A stretch of DNA of 5,315 nucleotides from Roseburia sp. (GTDB lineage Bacteria; Bacillota; Clostridia; Lachnospirales; Lachnospiraceae), in NCBI GenBank assembly GCA_017626625.1, contig JAGAIK010000517.1:1-5315 (forward strand), read 5' to 3'. A program made the translations under genes and the position numbers. Below the pieces are notes generated by a model, which made no database searches, was not told the origin of the DNA, and saw only the letters and a list, made by a program, of their open reading frames with translations. This document shows, in pieces, positions 1 through 5,315 of this stretch (positions within the stretch are counted from its first letter, which is position 1; each line of letters opens with the position of its first letter).

Positions 1-6
1 AAAACT

Positions 7-102
7 ATGGTTGAAAGAAAATCTTATCTGGAAAGACTGCTTCATAATATGTGGAATGGGGAAATTAAAGTCATTACGGGCATCCGAAGATGTGGAAAGT
101 AG
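7..102 (+). pseudogene. Truncated N-terminus of an AAA-type ATPase (DUF4143-type ATP-binding protein remnant)
   Basis: The reading frame gives 31 residues beginning MVERKSYLERLL and ending ITGIRRCGK, then TAG. The GIRRCGK stretch is the start of a Walker A loop of the GxRRxGKS type, found in AAA_14/DUF4143 ATP-binding proteins, where it lies about 25-30 residues from the N-terminus, as here. Family members run to several hundred residues, so this copy lacks the Walker A serine, Walker B and everything after. None of the three frames downstream of the stop continues into recognisable ATPase sequence, which suggests a deletion or replacement junction at about position 100 rather than a simple point mutation. 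Its ribosome binding site would lie before the window. It is almost certainly non-functional. The family assignment rests on a short stretch, but the GIRRCGK context is distinctive. Confidence 0.6.
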
Positions 103-245
103 AACTTTTCTAATCATATAACCTATTTCTCTTTTGTTAAATAAAGTAAAATCCTGCATAAAAGATGGAAACCCGACAAAATTGTGATAAAATATAACTA
201 TGTGTTTCGCATAAGGGCTGAAACAAAACTGGAGGAACCTGTGAT
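103..245 (+). promoter_or_regulatory. AT-rich upstream region of the DinB-like/HNH unit, with a weak promoter candidate and strong RBS
   Basis: This noncoding stretch separates the ATPase remnant from the next gene. The best promoter candidate I see is TTGTTA (135-140), a 17-nt spacer, then CATAAA (158-163); each hexamer matches the sigma-A consensus at 4 of 6 positions. A second -10-like TATAAC at 193-198 has no good -35 at normal spacing. The firm element is the ribosome binding site GGAGGA at 231-236, nine nt before the ATG at 246; it fixes that start. A GTG at 241 is out of frame and immediately closed. The promoter assignment is tentative. Confidence 0.35.
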
Positions 246-1013
246 ATGAAAATCCGCTGCGTCTGGGAACATAATCAAAATGACAGCATTTTATATTCCG
301 TGGATTACATTGGGGCATATACCCGCGGAGAAAATTTAGAGACCGCACTGCAAAAAATGCCGCGTGAAATAGCCTCATATTCTGCATGGTCAGGTGCAGC
401 AGTCGAAACGGTGAACATGAAAAACGAATACAACCACCATTGTGAAAAGCTGGAAGGTGCAGCAGTCGAAACCATGGACATGGAAATCGTGCAGGAAAAA
501 ATATCCGGGCTTCAGATATGCGACGCCGATTCCGATGTGATTTTTGAGGAAGAACGGAAGCCTCTGATACCGGAGGAATATGACCGTTTAAAGTCGCTGA
601 CATTAAAATCGGCAGCGGATTTTCAGAAATTATACGAAGCGATTCCCGATAAACAGAAAAGCGTTTTACCCCGCAGAAAGACCTTTTATGGAGAGGTGCC
701 AGGAACGGCGGAAGAGATGTACCAGCATACAAAAAACGTAAACGATTATTATTTCAGCGAAATCGGAGTGAATGCAGACAACCGGGGCACTATCTTAGAA
801 TGCAGGGAAAAGGGGTTTGCGCTCCTGGAAAAGACGCCGGATTTTCTGGAAAATAAGGTATGGCTTGGCAGCTATGAGGAGGAGTGGTCGCTGCGGAAAG
901 TTTTCCGGCGCTTTCTCTGGCATGACCGCATTCACGGAAAAGCCATGTACCGCATGGCGCTTAAGACCTTTGGAGAAGGAAGCGTGCCCAATATTTATAA
1001 ATTTCAGCTTTAA
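246..1013 (+). CDS. DinB-like three-histidine domain protein with HicB-like N-terminal module
   Basis: A 255-residue soluble protein. Residues about 1-48 (MKIRCVWEH... GAYTRGENLETALQKMP..IASY) resemble the HicB/UPF0150 small alpha-beta fold. Residues about 110-255 resemble the DinB/YfiT four-helix fold. H161, in a helix reading YQHTKNVNDYYF, together with the H226-x3-H230 motif in LWHDRIHGKAMYR, would supply the three-histidine metal site of that superfamily. Known DinB-like proteins include metal-dependent thiol transferases, but the substrate here cannot be read from sequence. The linker at residues 49-105 contains a short duplication (GAAVETVNM, then GAAVETMDM 21 residues later). The start at 246 follows GGAGGA with a 9-nt spacer. 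The HNH gene begins 12 nt after the stop, so the two are probably co-transcribed. I recall similar full-length proteins in Lachnospiraceae, annotated only as DinB family. The DinB call is moderately sure; the HicB-like call is weaker and rests on pattern only. Confidence 0.7.
   Translation: MKIRCVWEHNQNDSILYSVDYIGAYTRGENLETALQKMPREIASYSAWSGAAVETVNMKNEYNHHCEKLEGAAVETMDMEIVQEKISGLQICDADSDVIFEEERKPLIPEEYDRLKSLTLKSAADFQKLYEAIPDKQKSVLPRRKTFYGEVPGTAEEMYQHTKNVNDYYFSEIGVNADNRGTILECREKGFALLEKTPDFLENKVWLGSYEEEWSLRKVFRRFLWHDRIHGKAMYRMALKTFGEGSVPNIYKFQL
392..482 (+). repeat. Short direct repeat inside the DinB-like gene (63-nt spacing)
   Basis: An 18-nt sequence, AGGTGCAGCAGTCGAAAC, occurs at 392-409 and again at 455-472. 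Similarity extends to about 28 nt with three mismatches (392-419 against 455-482). The spacing of 63 nt keeps the reading frame and yields GAAVETVNM and GAAVETMDM. Sequence after the matched part of each copy has diverged. It lies in the linker between the two putative domains, so it probably reflects an in-frame duplication tolerated in a flexible segment. Confidence 0.85.
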
Positions 1014-1025
1014 GAGGAAAAACCT

Positions 1026-2132
1026 ATGGAACTGCCATACGAAGAGGAACTCGGGGTACCCTATCTCGGGCGCATTTTTGATAAGACAAGTGAATGCTAT
1101 AAATTTTTCTGGTTTCAGGCAATCCTGACAAAACTGGAAGAGGGAAAGTCCGTCTTTACCTTTGAGGAACTGGTGGACGAAATGATAGCGGCGGCATGGT
1201 ACATGGTGTCGGAATACCATCTGAATTTAGGACCGAAGGACAATCTGGAAAAGGCAGTCTGCCACATCCATGAAACCACCAATCTAAAGCCCTCCGAAAA
1301 GAAATCGGAAATCCTGCGTTATCTCCACGACTGCCGTGATAAAGAAGTACTTACGATAAAAAAGACATTGATAAAAAATGTTCCCTACCGCCTGCAGGCG
1401 CCTTTTATGCCGGAGGTGAGCAACAAAGAATTAGACAGCCGTATGGAGGAGCGGATTCGCAGAATCAATGAGCAGAAACATCTGATTTATTATTTTAACA
1501 GCTACAACGGACTGCGCACCACCATTCATATCCAGCCGGAATGGCAGTTATATTTTCGGAAAAACCGGGAGATTATCAAAGGCTGGTTGCAATATCACAT
1601 GATAACTTATCTCCAAAAGCGCAATCCAAGCGTGCCGGGAATCGCAGACAAACTCAGCCCGCCTCAGGCACGGGATTTAGAGAAGGTCATCAAATACTGG
1701 CGGCTCATTATGGAACTTCGTCCTGTCCATGAAATATTTCATCACGAAATGGTGACGGAGAAGGAACTGTCCATTGATCATTTTGTGCCGTGGTCCTATG
1801 TGGCGCATGACGAATTTTGGAATCTGCACCCCACCACAAGAAGCATCAATAGTAAGAAGAGTAACTATCTGCCGGACTGGGAAAGTTATTTTCCTCTCTT
1901 TGGAGAGCAGGAATATATTTCTTATCAGATGATGTGGGAATATGAAGCAGTGCACCGGGAGTTTGATAAATGTGCCAAAGAGCACCTGAATAATAGTGAC
2001 ATCCGGCACCGCTTGTACCGCAAAGGCTTATCGGAAACAGAGTTTAAAGGACAACTGGAAGATGTGATAGAGCCTGTCTACCATGCCGCAAAAAACAGCG
2101 GTTTCGGGAACTGGGTTTTTACGGAAAATTAG
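1026..2132 (+). CDS. HNH endonuclease domain protein, function unknown
   Basis: A 368-residue protein with a C-terminal HNH nuclease motif at about residues 247-285. The motif starts at S249-I-D-H, giving the D251-H252 pair with P255; N266-L-H-P follows, then N275 with K277, K278, N280 and P283. The spacing matches the HNH beta-beta-alpha metal core, in which H252 would be the general base and D251 and N275 metal ligands. The first 240 residues look helical and charged and carry no motif I recognise; they may recognise DNA or a partner. No signal peptide or membrane segment is seen, so it should act in the cytoplasm on nucleic acid. GAGGA at 1014-1018, seven nt before the ATG, supports the start. 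The gene sits 12 nt after the DinB-like gene, implying co-transcription. There is no methyltransferase, helicase or ATPase partner intact in the window, so a restriction or defence role is only inference. I recall similar proteins in Lachnospiraceae annotated simply as HNH endonuclease. Confidence 0.8.
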   Translation: MELPYEEELGVPYLGRIFDKTSECYKFFWFQAILTKLEEGKSVFTFEELVDEMIAAAWYMVSEYHLNLGPKDNLEKAVCHIHETTNLKPSEKKSEILRYLHDCRDKEVLTIKKTLIKNVPYRLQAPFMPEVSNKELDSRMEERIRRINEQKHLIYYFNSYNGLRTTIHIQPEWQLYFRKNREIIKGWLQYHMITYLQKRNPSVPGIADKLSPPQARDLEKVIKYWRLIMELRPVHEIFHHEMVTEKELSIDHFVPWSYVAHDEFWNLHPTTRSINSKKSNYLPDWESYFPLFGEQEYISYQMMWEYEAVHREFDKCAKEHLNNSDIRHRLYRKGLSETEFKGQLEDVIEPVYHAAKNSGFGNWVFTEN

Positions 2133-2356
2133 TGTAACACCTATGTGGCGGCAGTCACATATTCAGCCGGACAGCAGTTATTTTTGAAAGGGGTGAGCTC
2201 TCCGTGAGACAGAAACGAGGTAACAACTCAGTACAGTTGAGGAAAAACTGTTAGCAGATTGTGCTGAGAAAAAAGAAACTTGCTGGCAGTCACAACTGTA
2301 CTGATTTTGGAAAGAGCAGGAGCAAATGTTTCAACCAAAAGAAAAGGAGTACAGTT
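2133..2356 (+). promoter_or_regulatory. Structured leader upstream of the ABC transporter gene
   Basis: This 224-nt stretch has several signals and no convincing sigma-A promoter. TCAGTACAGTTG (2228-2239) and CAACTGTACTGA (2293-2304) are perfect 12-nt inverted repeats that could form a hairpin with a 53-nt loop. A third copy of the core, AGTACAGTT, lies at 2348-2356 between the Shine-Dalgarno GGAG (2346-2349) and the ATG at 2357. The inverted arm could therefore pair either with the first copy (12 bp) or with the start region (9 bp). Other elements are a direct repeat GGCAGTCACA at 2150-2159 and 2285-2294, and a small hairpin TATGTG/CACATA at 2142-2147 and 2156-2161 without a T-run. I see no clear rho-independent terminator for the HNH gene, so read-through is possible. 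The repeats are certain; the regulatory role is inferred. Confidence 0.55.
2204..2254 (+). CDS. Possible 16-residue leader peptide upstream of the ABC transporter
   Basis: A GTG start at 2204 is preceded by AAAGGGG at 2187-2193 with a 10-nt spacer, and opens a 16-codon frame (MRQKRGNNSVQLRKNC) that ends at TAG 2252-2254. The peptide is basic (five Arg/Lys). Its codons run through the first arm of the inverted repeat (2228-2239), so a ribosome translating or stalled there would prevent that arm from pairing. Such leader frames precede several antibiotic-resistance and ABC genes in Firmicutes. An open frame of this length is common by chance, so the evidence is the RBS spacing and the overlap with the repeat arm only. 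Confidence 0.25.
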   Translation: MRQKRGNNSVQLRKNC

Positions 2357-4180
2357 ATGCGCTACATAAAAGCGGTATTAAAGAAAAATAAAGTTATGGT
2401 GCTTGCCTATCTGCTCATCGGCTTAGGCAATGCTTTTTTGGAAAATTTCAAGGCGGATTTTTACCGGAGAATCGTAGATGGACTTGCGGAGCGAAATCTT
2501 GCATTGACAGGCATTTTGCTGTATGGTGCAATCCTCATTGCAAATTATCTTTTGAATTATGCAGAGGAATATCCGGCAAAAAAACTGCAGCATGGAATCT
2601 ATCTGGATTTCAAACTATTGGCTCTTGAAAAAATCAGCCGTATGGATTATCAGGAGTATCAGAAAAACGGCACGGGAAAACTGGTGCAGCGGATAGAAAA
2701 CGGAGCGGAAGCGGGAAAAAATGTTTTATATGATTTCTGGTTTGCTGTGCTCCGGCAGTTGCTTCCAACAATAGGCTTTGCCCTGTATTTTATCCGGAAT
2801 ATCAGCCCGGCGGTGACAGGAATGATTTTATCCGGTTATCTTTTCATTTTCCTTGTGACGAATATTTTGCTAAAAGCACTGTACCGTCTAAAAGAAAAAA
2901 TATTAAACCAGGAGGAGCGATTAAATCACTTCCTTGTCAGAGGATTCATGGAAATGCTGGTGTTCCGCATGGAGCGTCAATTTCCCGGAGAAATCCAAAA
3001 AGCGAAGGCTGCAAAGGAAGAGATTGTTTCCTCAAAGGTAAAAATGAACCTGATACACGAAGCATTTTTCACCATTTTTGCCTTGTTAGTGGCGGTGCTG
3101 GATATCGGTATCCTGATTTATGTCTGGAGCAGTCAGAGTGTTTCCGTGGGTTCCGTAGTGGCATTGCTTACGTTAATTGAAAATGCCTATACTCCCATTG
3201 CCATTTTTAACGTGCTCTATGTGCAGTATAAACTGGATTTATCAGCCTACCGCAGATACACACAATTTTTACAGACAAAAGAGGACGCCATGTTAGAGCA
3301 GGGGAGCATAATTACAAAACTGCAGGGAGAAATCTGCGTCAGAAATCTGACCTTTGCCTATAAAGAAAATTTTAAGGAAGAGGGAAAAACGTCGGAAAAT
3401 CTCTCCTTCGCCTATAAGGAAAACTTCAGGGAAGAGAGAAACCAGCTGGAAAACATCATTTACCCCTATAAGGAAAATTCCAAGGAAGAGAGAAAACTGC
3501 TGGAAAATCTCTCCTTCGCCATCAGAAAAGGAGAGAAAGTAGCATTCGTGGGGGAGAGCGGTTCCGGTAAATCCACGCTGGCAAAGCTGTTGGCAGGACT
3601 TTTAAAATACGAGGACGGAAGCATCCAGATAGACGGCAAGGAGTTAAAGGAACTGAACCTGAACCACCTTTACGGCAGTTTCAATTATCTCTCGCAGGAC
3701 GCCCCGGTTTTTGACGGAACCATTCGGGAAAATCTGGTGTTTGGCAGGAATGTGCCGGAAGAAAAATTAAATAAAGCAATGGAAAAAATGCAGTTGTCCC
3801 CACTACTTGGAAACCTGCGAAATGGTTTGGAAACGGAAATCGGAGAACGGGGCACTGCGTTATCCGGCGGCGAAAAACAGCGTCTTGCGATGGCACGCCT
3901 GCTACTAAAGGAAAATCATGCTTCCGGTATTACCATTTTAGATGAAGCAACCTCCGCAATGGATAACCTGACAGAAAAACAGGTGATGGCAGAAATACTT
4001 TCCCATTTAAAAAATCAGACCGTTATTGCCATCGCCCACCGCATAAATTCCGTTGCAGATTTTGACAAAATTCTGGTATTTCATCAGGGAAAAATCATAG
4101 GTCAGGGAACCTTTCCCGAACTGATGAAAAATAATCTCTATTTCCAGAAACTCTACTTAGCCAGTCAGCAGCCGGAATAA
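2357..4180 (+). CDS. ABC exporter half-transporter (fused permease and ATPase) with an internal repeat insertion
   Basis: A 607-residue type I exporter-like protein. About six membrane helices lie near residues 13-30, 48-68, 124-145, 150-172, 234-256 and 263-285. The ATPase domain follows from about 324. It has Walker A GESGSGKST at 399-407 (K405), Q-loop Q447, X-loop TEIGERG at 493-499, signature LSGGEKQ at 502-508, Walker B ITILDE at 525-530 with catalytic E530, D-loop SAMD at 533-536, and H-loop H561. All catalytic residues are present, so it should be ATP-active, as a homodimer or with a partner encoded elsewhere. The substrate cannot be told; drug, peptide or lipid export are typical of the family. 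AAAGGAG at 2343-2349, seven nt before the ATG at 2357, sets this start. The frame stays open back to a GTG at 2261, but that lacks an RBS and the added residues are not membrane- or family-like. Oddity: three 18-residue repeats (331-384) sit between the A-loop and Walker A, about 36 residues more than usual. Confidence 0.93.
   Translation: MRYIKAVLKKNKVMVLAYLLIGLGNAFLENFKADFYRRIVDGLAERNLALTGILLYGAILIANYLLNYAEEYPAKKLQHGIYLDFKLLALEKISRMDYQEYQKNGTGKLVQRIENGAEAGKNVLYDFWFAVLRQLLPTIGFALYFIRNISPAVTGMILSGYLFIFLVTNILLKALYRLKEKILNQEERLNHFLVRGFMEMLVFRMERQFPGEIQKAKAAKEEIVSSKVKMNLIHEAFFTIFALLVAVLDIGILIYVWSSQSVSVGSVVALLTLIENAYTPIAIFNVLYVQYKLDLSAYRRYTQFLQTKEDAMLEQGSIITKLQGEICVRNLTFAYKENFKEEGKTSENLSFAYKENFREERNQLENIIYPYKENSKEERKLLENLSFAIRKGEKVAFVGESGSGKSTLAKLLAGLLKYEDGSIQIDGKELKELNLNHLYGSFNYLSQDAPVFDGTIRENLVFGRNVPEEKLNKAMEKMQLSPLLGNLRNGLETEIGERGTALSGGEKQRLAMARLLLKENHASGITILDEATSAMDNLTEKQVMAEILSHLKNQTVIAIAHRINSVADFDKILVFHQGKIIGQGTFPELMKNNLYFQKLYLASQQPE
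3347..3508 (+). repeat. Three in-frame 54-bp tandem repeats within the ABC ATPase domain
   Basis: Units lie at 3347-3400, 3401-3454 and 3455-3508. A fourth partial start at 3509-3520 is identical to the first 12 nt of unit 2. By hand alignment I count 41/54 identical positions between units 1 and 2, 42/54 between 2 and 3, and 39/54 between 1 and 3. They encode residues 331-348 (LTFAYKENFKEEGKTSEN), 349-366 (LSFAYKENFREERNQLEN) and 367-384 (IIYPYKENSKEERKLLEN). Each carries a potential A-loop tyrosine (Y335, Y353, Y371). The divergence suggests an older duplication kept in frame, not a recent slippage event. Confidence 0.95.
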
Positions 4181-4361
4181 AGAAAATTCTGTAAAAAACT
4201 AAGCCTGCAAAGAAAACGGCAGGAATAAAAAAATACATTCAGAAAGTTAAGTCTGCAAAGGGAACTCTGTAGAAATAAAAAAGAAAAATACATGCAAAAA
4301 GTAAGTCCACAAAGGAAATTATAGAAACAAAAAATGAAAGAATACATGCAAAAACAAACAC
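4181..4361. repeat. Degenerate A-rich tandem repeats in the gap between transporter and acetyltransferase
   Basis: The gap is very A-rich and built of related units. Segments beginning TACATTC at 4234, TACATGC at 4289 and TACATGC at 4343 are spaced 55 and 54 nt apart. The internal word TAAG(T/C)C-(TG/CA)-CAAAG recurs at 4200-4212, 4248-4260 and 4302-4314. The first unit (about 4181-4233) is more diverged and has CCTGC/GCAGG (4204-4208 and 4219-4223), a short hairpin. On the + strand no T-run follows, so it is not a standard terminator for the transporter; the T-run lies on the minus-strand side, where no gene needs it. All + frames are broken by stops. Function unknown. Confidence 0.7.
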
Positions 4362-4376
4362 ATGATGGGAGAAAAA

Positions 4377-5243
4377 ATGAGCGAAATTATCAAAAACTAC
4401 CGTAACAACGCCCCTCTGCGCCAAAGCTTTAACCACCTTGCCTCAGCCACTTTCGGTCTGGACTTTGAGGACTGGTACCAAAACGGATTTTGGGGAGAAA
4501 ACTATATCCCCTATTCCATCGTTCATGAAGGGCAAGTAGCCGCCAACATTTCCGTCAACATTATGGACATGAACCAGAACGGAACCATCAAACATTTCAT
4601 CCAGTTGGGAACCGTAATGACAGCCGAACCCTACCGAAAACAGGGCTTGATACGTGAAATTATGCAGGAAATCGAAAAAGACTACGGAGAAAAAGCAGAG
4701 GGCTTCTATCTTTTTGCCAACGACAGTGTCCTTGACTTTTACCCGAAATTCGGCTACCGCAAAGCAAAAGAATATCAGTACTCCAAACCGGTTTCCCACA
4801 ACACGCCATCCACCATGAAACCAGCCCCCATGAAAGAAAAGTCCCATTGGAAAAAACTAGAACACACAATCCAAACCAGTACCTTCCACGGGCAGTTCGA
4901 CATGGCAGACAACAGCGCATTATTTATGTTCTATGTAACAAAATTCATGCAGGAAAATGTCTATTATGATAAAACCACAGATACCTATGCAATCGCAGAA
5001 ATAGAATCCGGCAAACTGTTGTTGCACGCCATATTTTCTTCAAGCAGCATTACACTGGAAGATATTATAAAGTCATTCGGCAGCCCCATAACCAAAGTTA
5101 TCCTGGGCTTTACCCCATCAGACACCACCGGATATGAATGCAGCGAGCGAAAAGAAGAAGACACCACCCTTTTTGTAAAAGGCGAAAACTTCATCACCTT
5201 TGAAAACCAACATTTCATGTTCCCAACATTATCCCACGCATAA
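4377..5243 (+). CDS. GNAT-family N-acetyltransferase with C-terminal extension
   Basis: A 288-residue soluble protein. The N-terminal half (about residues 1-137) reads as a GNAT fold. Strand beta4 and motif A are QLGTVMTAEPYRKQGLIREI at 76-95; R87-K-Q-G-L-I92 forms the acetyl-CoA pyrophosphate loop (the family pattern Q/R-x-x-G-x-G/A, with isoleucine at the last position here). The motif-B region FANDSVLDFYPKFGYRKA lies at 113-130. Residues from about 140 to 288 form an extension with no motif I recognise, making the protein longer than single-domain GNATs (about 150-180 residues). The expected reaction is acetyl transfer from acetyl-CoA to an amine; the acceptor is unknown. Start: GGGAG at 4367-4371 is five nt before the ATG at 4377; the in-frame ATG at 4362 has no RBS at a suitable distance. 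The coding strand is C-rich and G-poor compared with the preceding genes, which may signal separate origin. It lies 196 nt after the transporter, and co-transcription is uncertain. Confidence 0.85.
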   Translation: MSEIIKNYRNNAPLRQSFNHLASATFGLDFEDWYQNGFWGENYIPYSIVHEGQVAANISVNIMDMNQNGTIKHFIQLGTVMTAEPYRKQGLIREIMQEIEKDYGEKAEGFYLFANDSVLDFYPKFGYRKAKEYQYSKPVSHNTPSTMKPAPMKEKSHWKKLEHTIQTSTFHGQFDMADNSALFMFYVTKFMQENVYYDKTTDTYAIAEIESGKLLLHAIFSSSSITLEDIIKSFGSPITKVILGFTPSDTTGYECSERKEEDTTLFVKGENFITFENQHFMFPTLSHA

Positions 5244-5315
5244 ACTTTTTCATGCAGCAGACTTTGCAGCAATGTAAATTTCTGCCAAAGAACAGCTTGG
5301 AAGGGCAGGGGGTGT
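5244..5315 (+). other. Noncoding 3' end with two mutually exclusive short hairpins
   Basis: After the acetyltransferase stop, CTTTGCAG (5262-5269) can pair with CTGCCAAAG (5282-5290) with one bulged C and a 12-nt loop. The same CTGCC (5282-5286) can instead pair with GGCAG (5304-5308). No T-run follows either stem inside the window, so neither is a standard rho-independent terminator. GGGGG at 5308-5312 near the edge could be the RBS of a gene starting beyond the window, but this cannot be decided here. Confidence 0.3.

Noticed and set aside
795..1220. Minus-strand frame of 141 residues across the DinB-like/HNH junction
   Set aside because: It covers two well-supported + strand genes and has no motif; it is a shadow frame.
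2228..2304. Miniature mobile element bounded by 12-bp inverted repeats
   Set aside because: Only 77 bp long, with no flanking target-site duplication that I can see, and the third copy at 2348-2356 fits regulation better than transposition.
2261..2356. N-terminal extension of the transporter from an in-frame GTG at 2261
   Set aside because: There is no Shine-Dalgarno before 2261, the 32 extra residues are unlike any ABC N-terminus, and they run through the inverted repeat; the ATG at 2357 has AAAGGAG at good spacing.
2326..2391. A 21-residue frame starting ATG 2326 after AGGAG and overlapping the transporter start
   Set aside because: The spacer is only 3 nt, the frame overlaps the real gene out of frame, and the peptide shows no recognisable property; probably chance.
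4203..4232. Rho-independent terminator for the transporter gene
   Set aside because: CCTGC/GCAGG forms only a 5-bp stem with a 10-nt loop, and is followed by A residues rather than T on the + strand.
4165..4436. Minus-strand frames rich in Phe, Leu and Cys across the 4181-4361 gap
   Set aside because: They are antisense readings of the A-rich repeats, with no RBS and overlapping both flanking genes; low complexity explains their openness.
4443..4847. Minus-strand frame of 134 residues inside the acetyltransferase gene
   Set aside because: The + strand carries clear GNAT motifs over the same bases; the antisense product has no motif.

Overview
The window looks like a low-to-moderate GC Firmicutes chromosome, most likely a Lachnospiraceae-type Clostridia. 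This rests on strong GGAGG-type ribosome binding sites, A-rich intergenic DNA, and protein families that I recall as common in that group; no taxonomic marker gene is present. All supported genes lie on the + strand.

Layout: (1) 7-102 is a truncated start of an AAA-type ATPase that stops at the Walker A lysine, a gene remnant. (2) 246-1013 and 1026-2132 form a tight two-gene unit (12-nt gap). The first protein appears to join a HicB-like N-terminal module to a DinB-like three-histidine domain. The second is an HNH-nuclease protein. Both resemble conserved but uncharacterised families, and their shared job is unknown. (3) 2133-2356 is a 224-nt leader with a possible 16-residue peptide and three copies of AGTACAGTT (two direct, one inverted), the last lying between the Shine-Dalgarno and the start codon of the next gene. 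(4) 2357-4180 encodes a complete exporter-type ABC half-transporter whose nucleotide-binding domain carries an in-frame 54-bp tandem repeat (three units) between the A-loop and Walker A. (5) 4181-4376 is an A-rich gap made of degenerate tandem repeats. (6) 4377-5243 encodes a GNAT-family acetyltransferase with a long C-terminal extension; its coding strand is C-rich rather than G-rich, unlike the genes before it. (7) 5244-5315 is noncoding and holds two mutually exclusive short hairpins.

How the genes work together: only the DinB-like/HNH pair is convincingly an operon. The transporter has its own unusual leader and could be controlled separately, by RNA structure or by a repressor. Nothing links the acetyltransferase to the transporter except position and strand. 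The items most worth a second look are the ABC insertion, the three-arm leader, and the HicB-like/DinB/HNH couplet. No RNA gene, CRISPR array or intact mobile element was seen.
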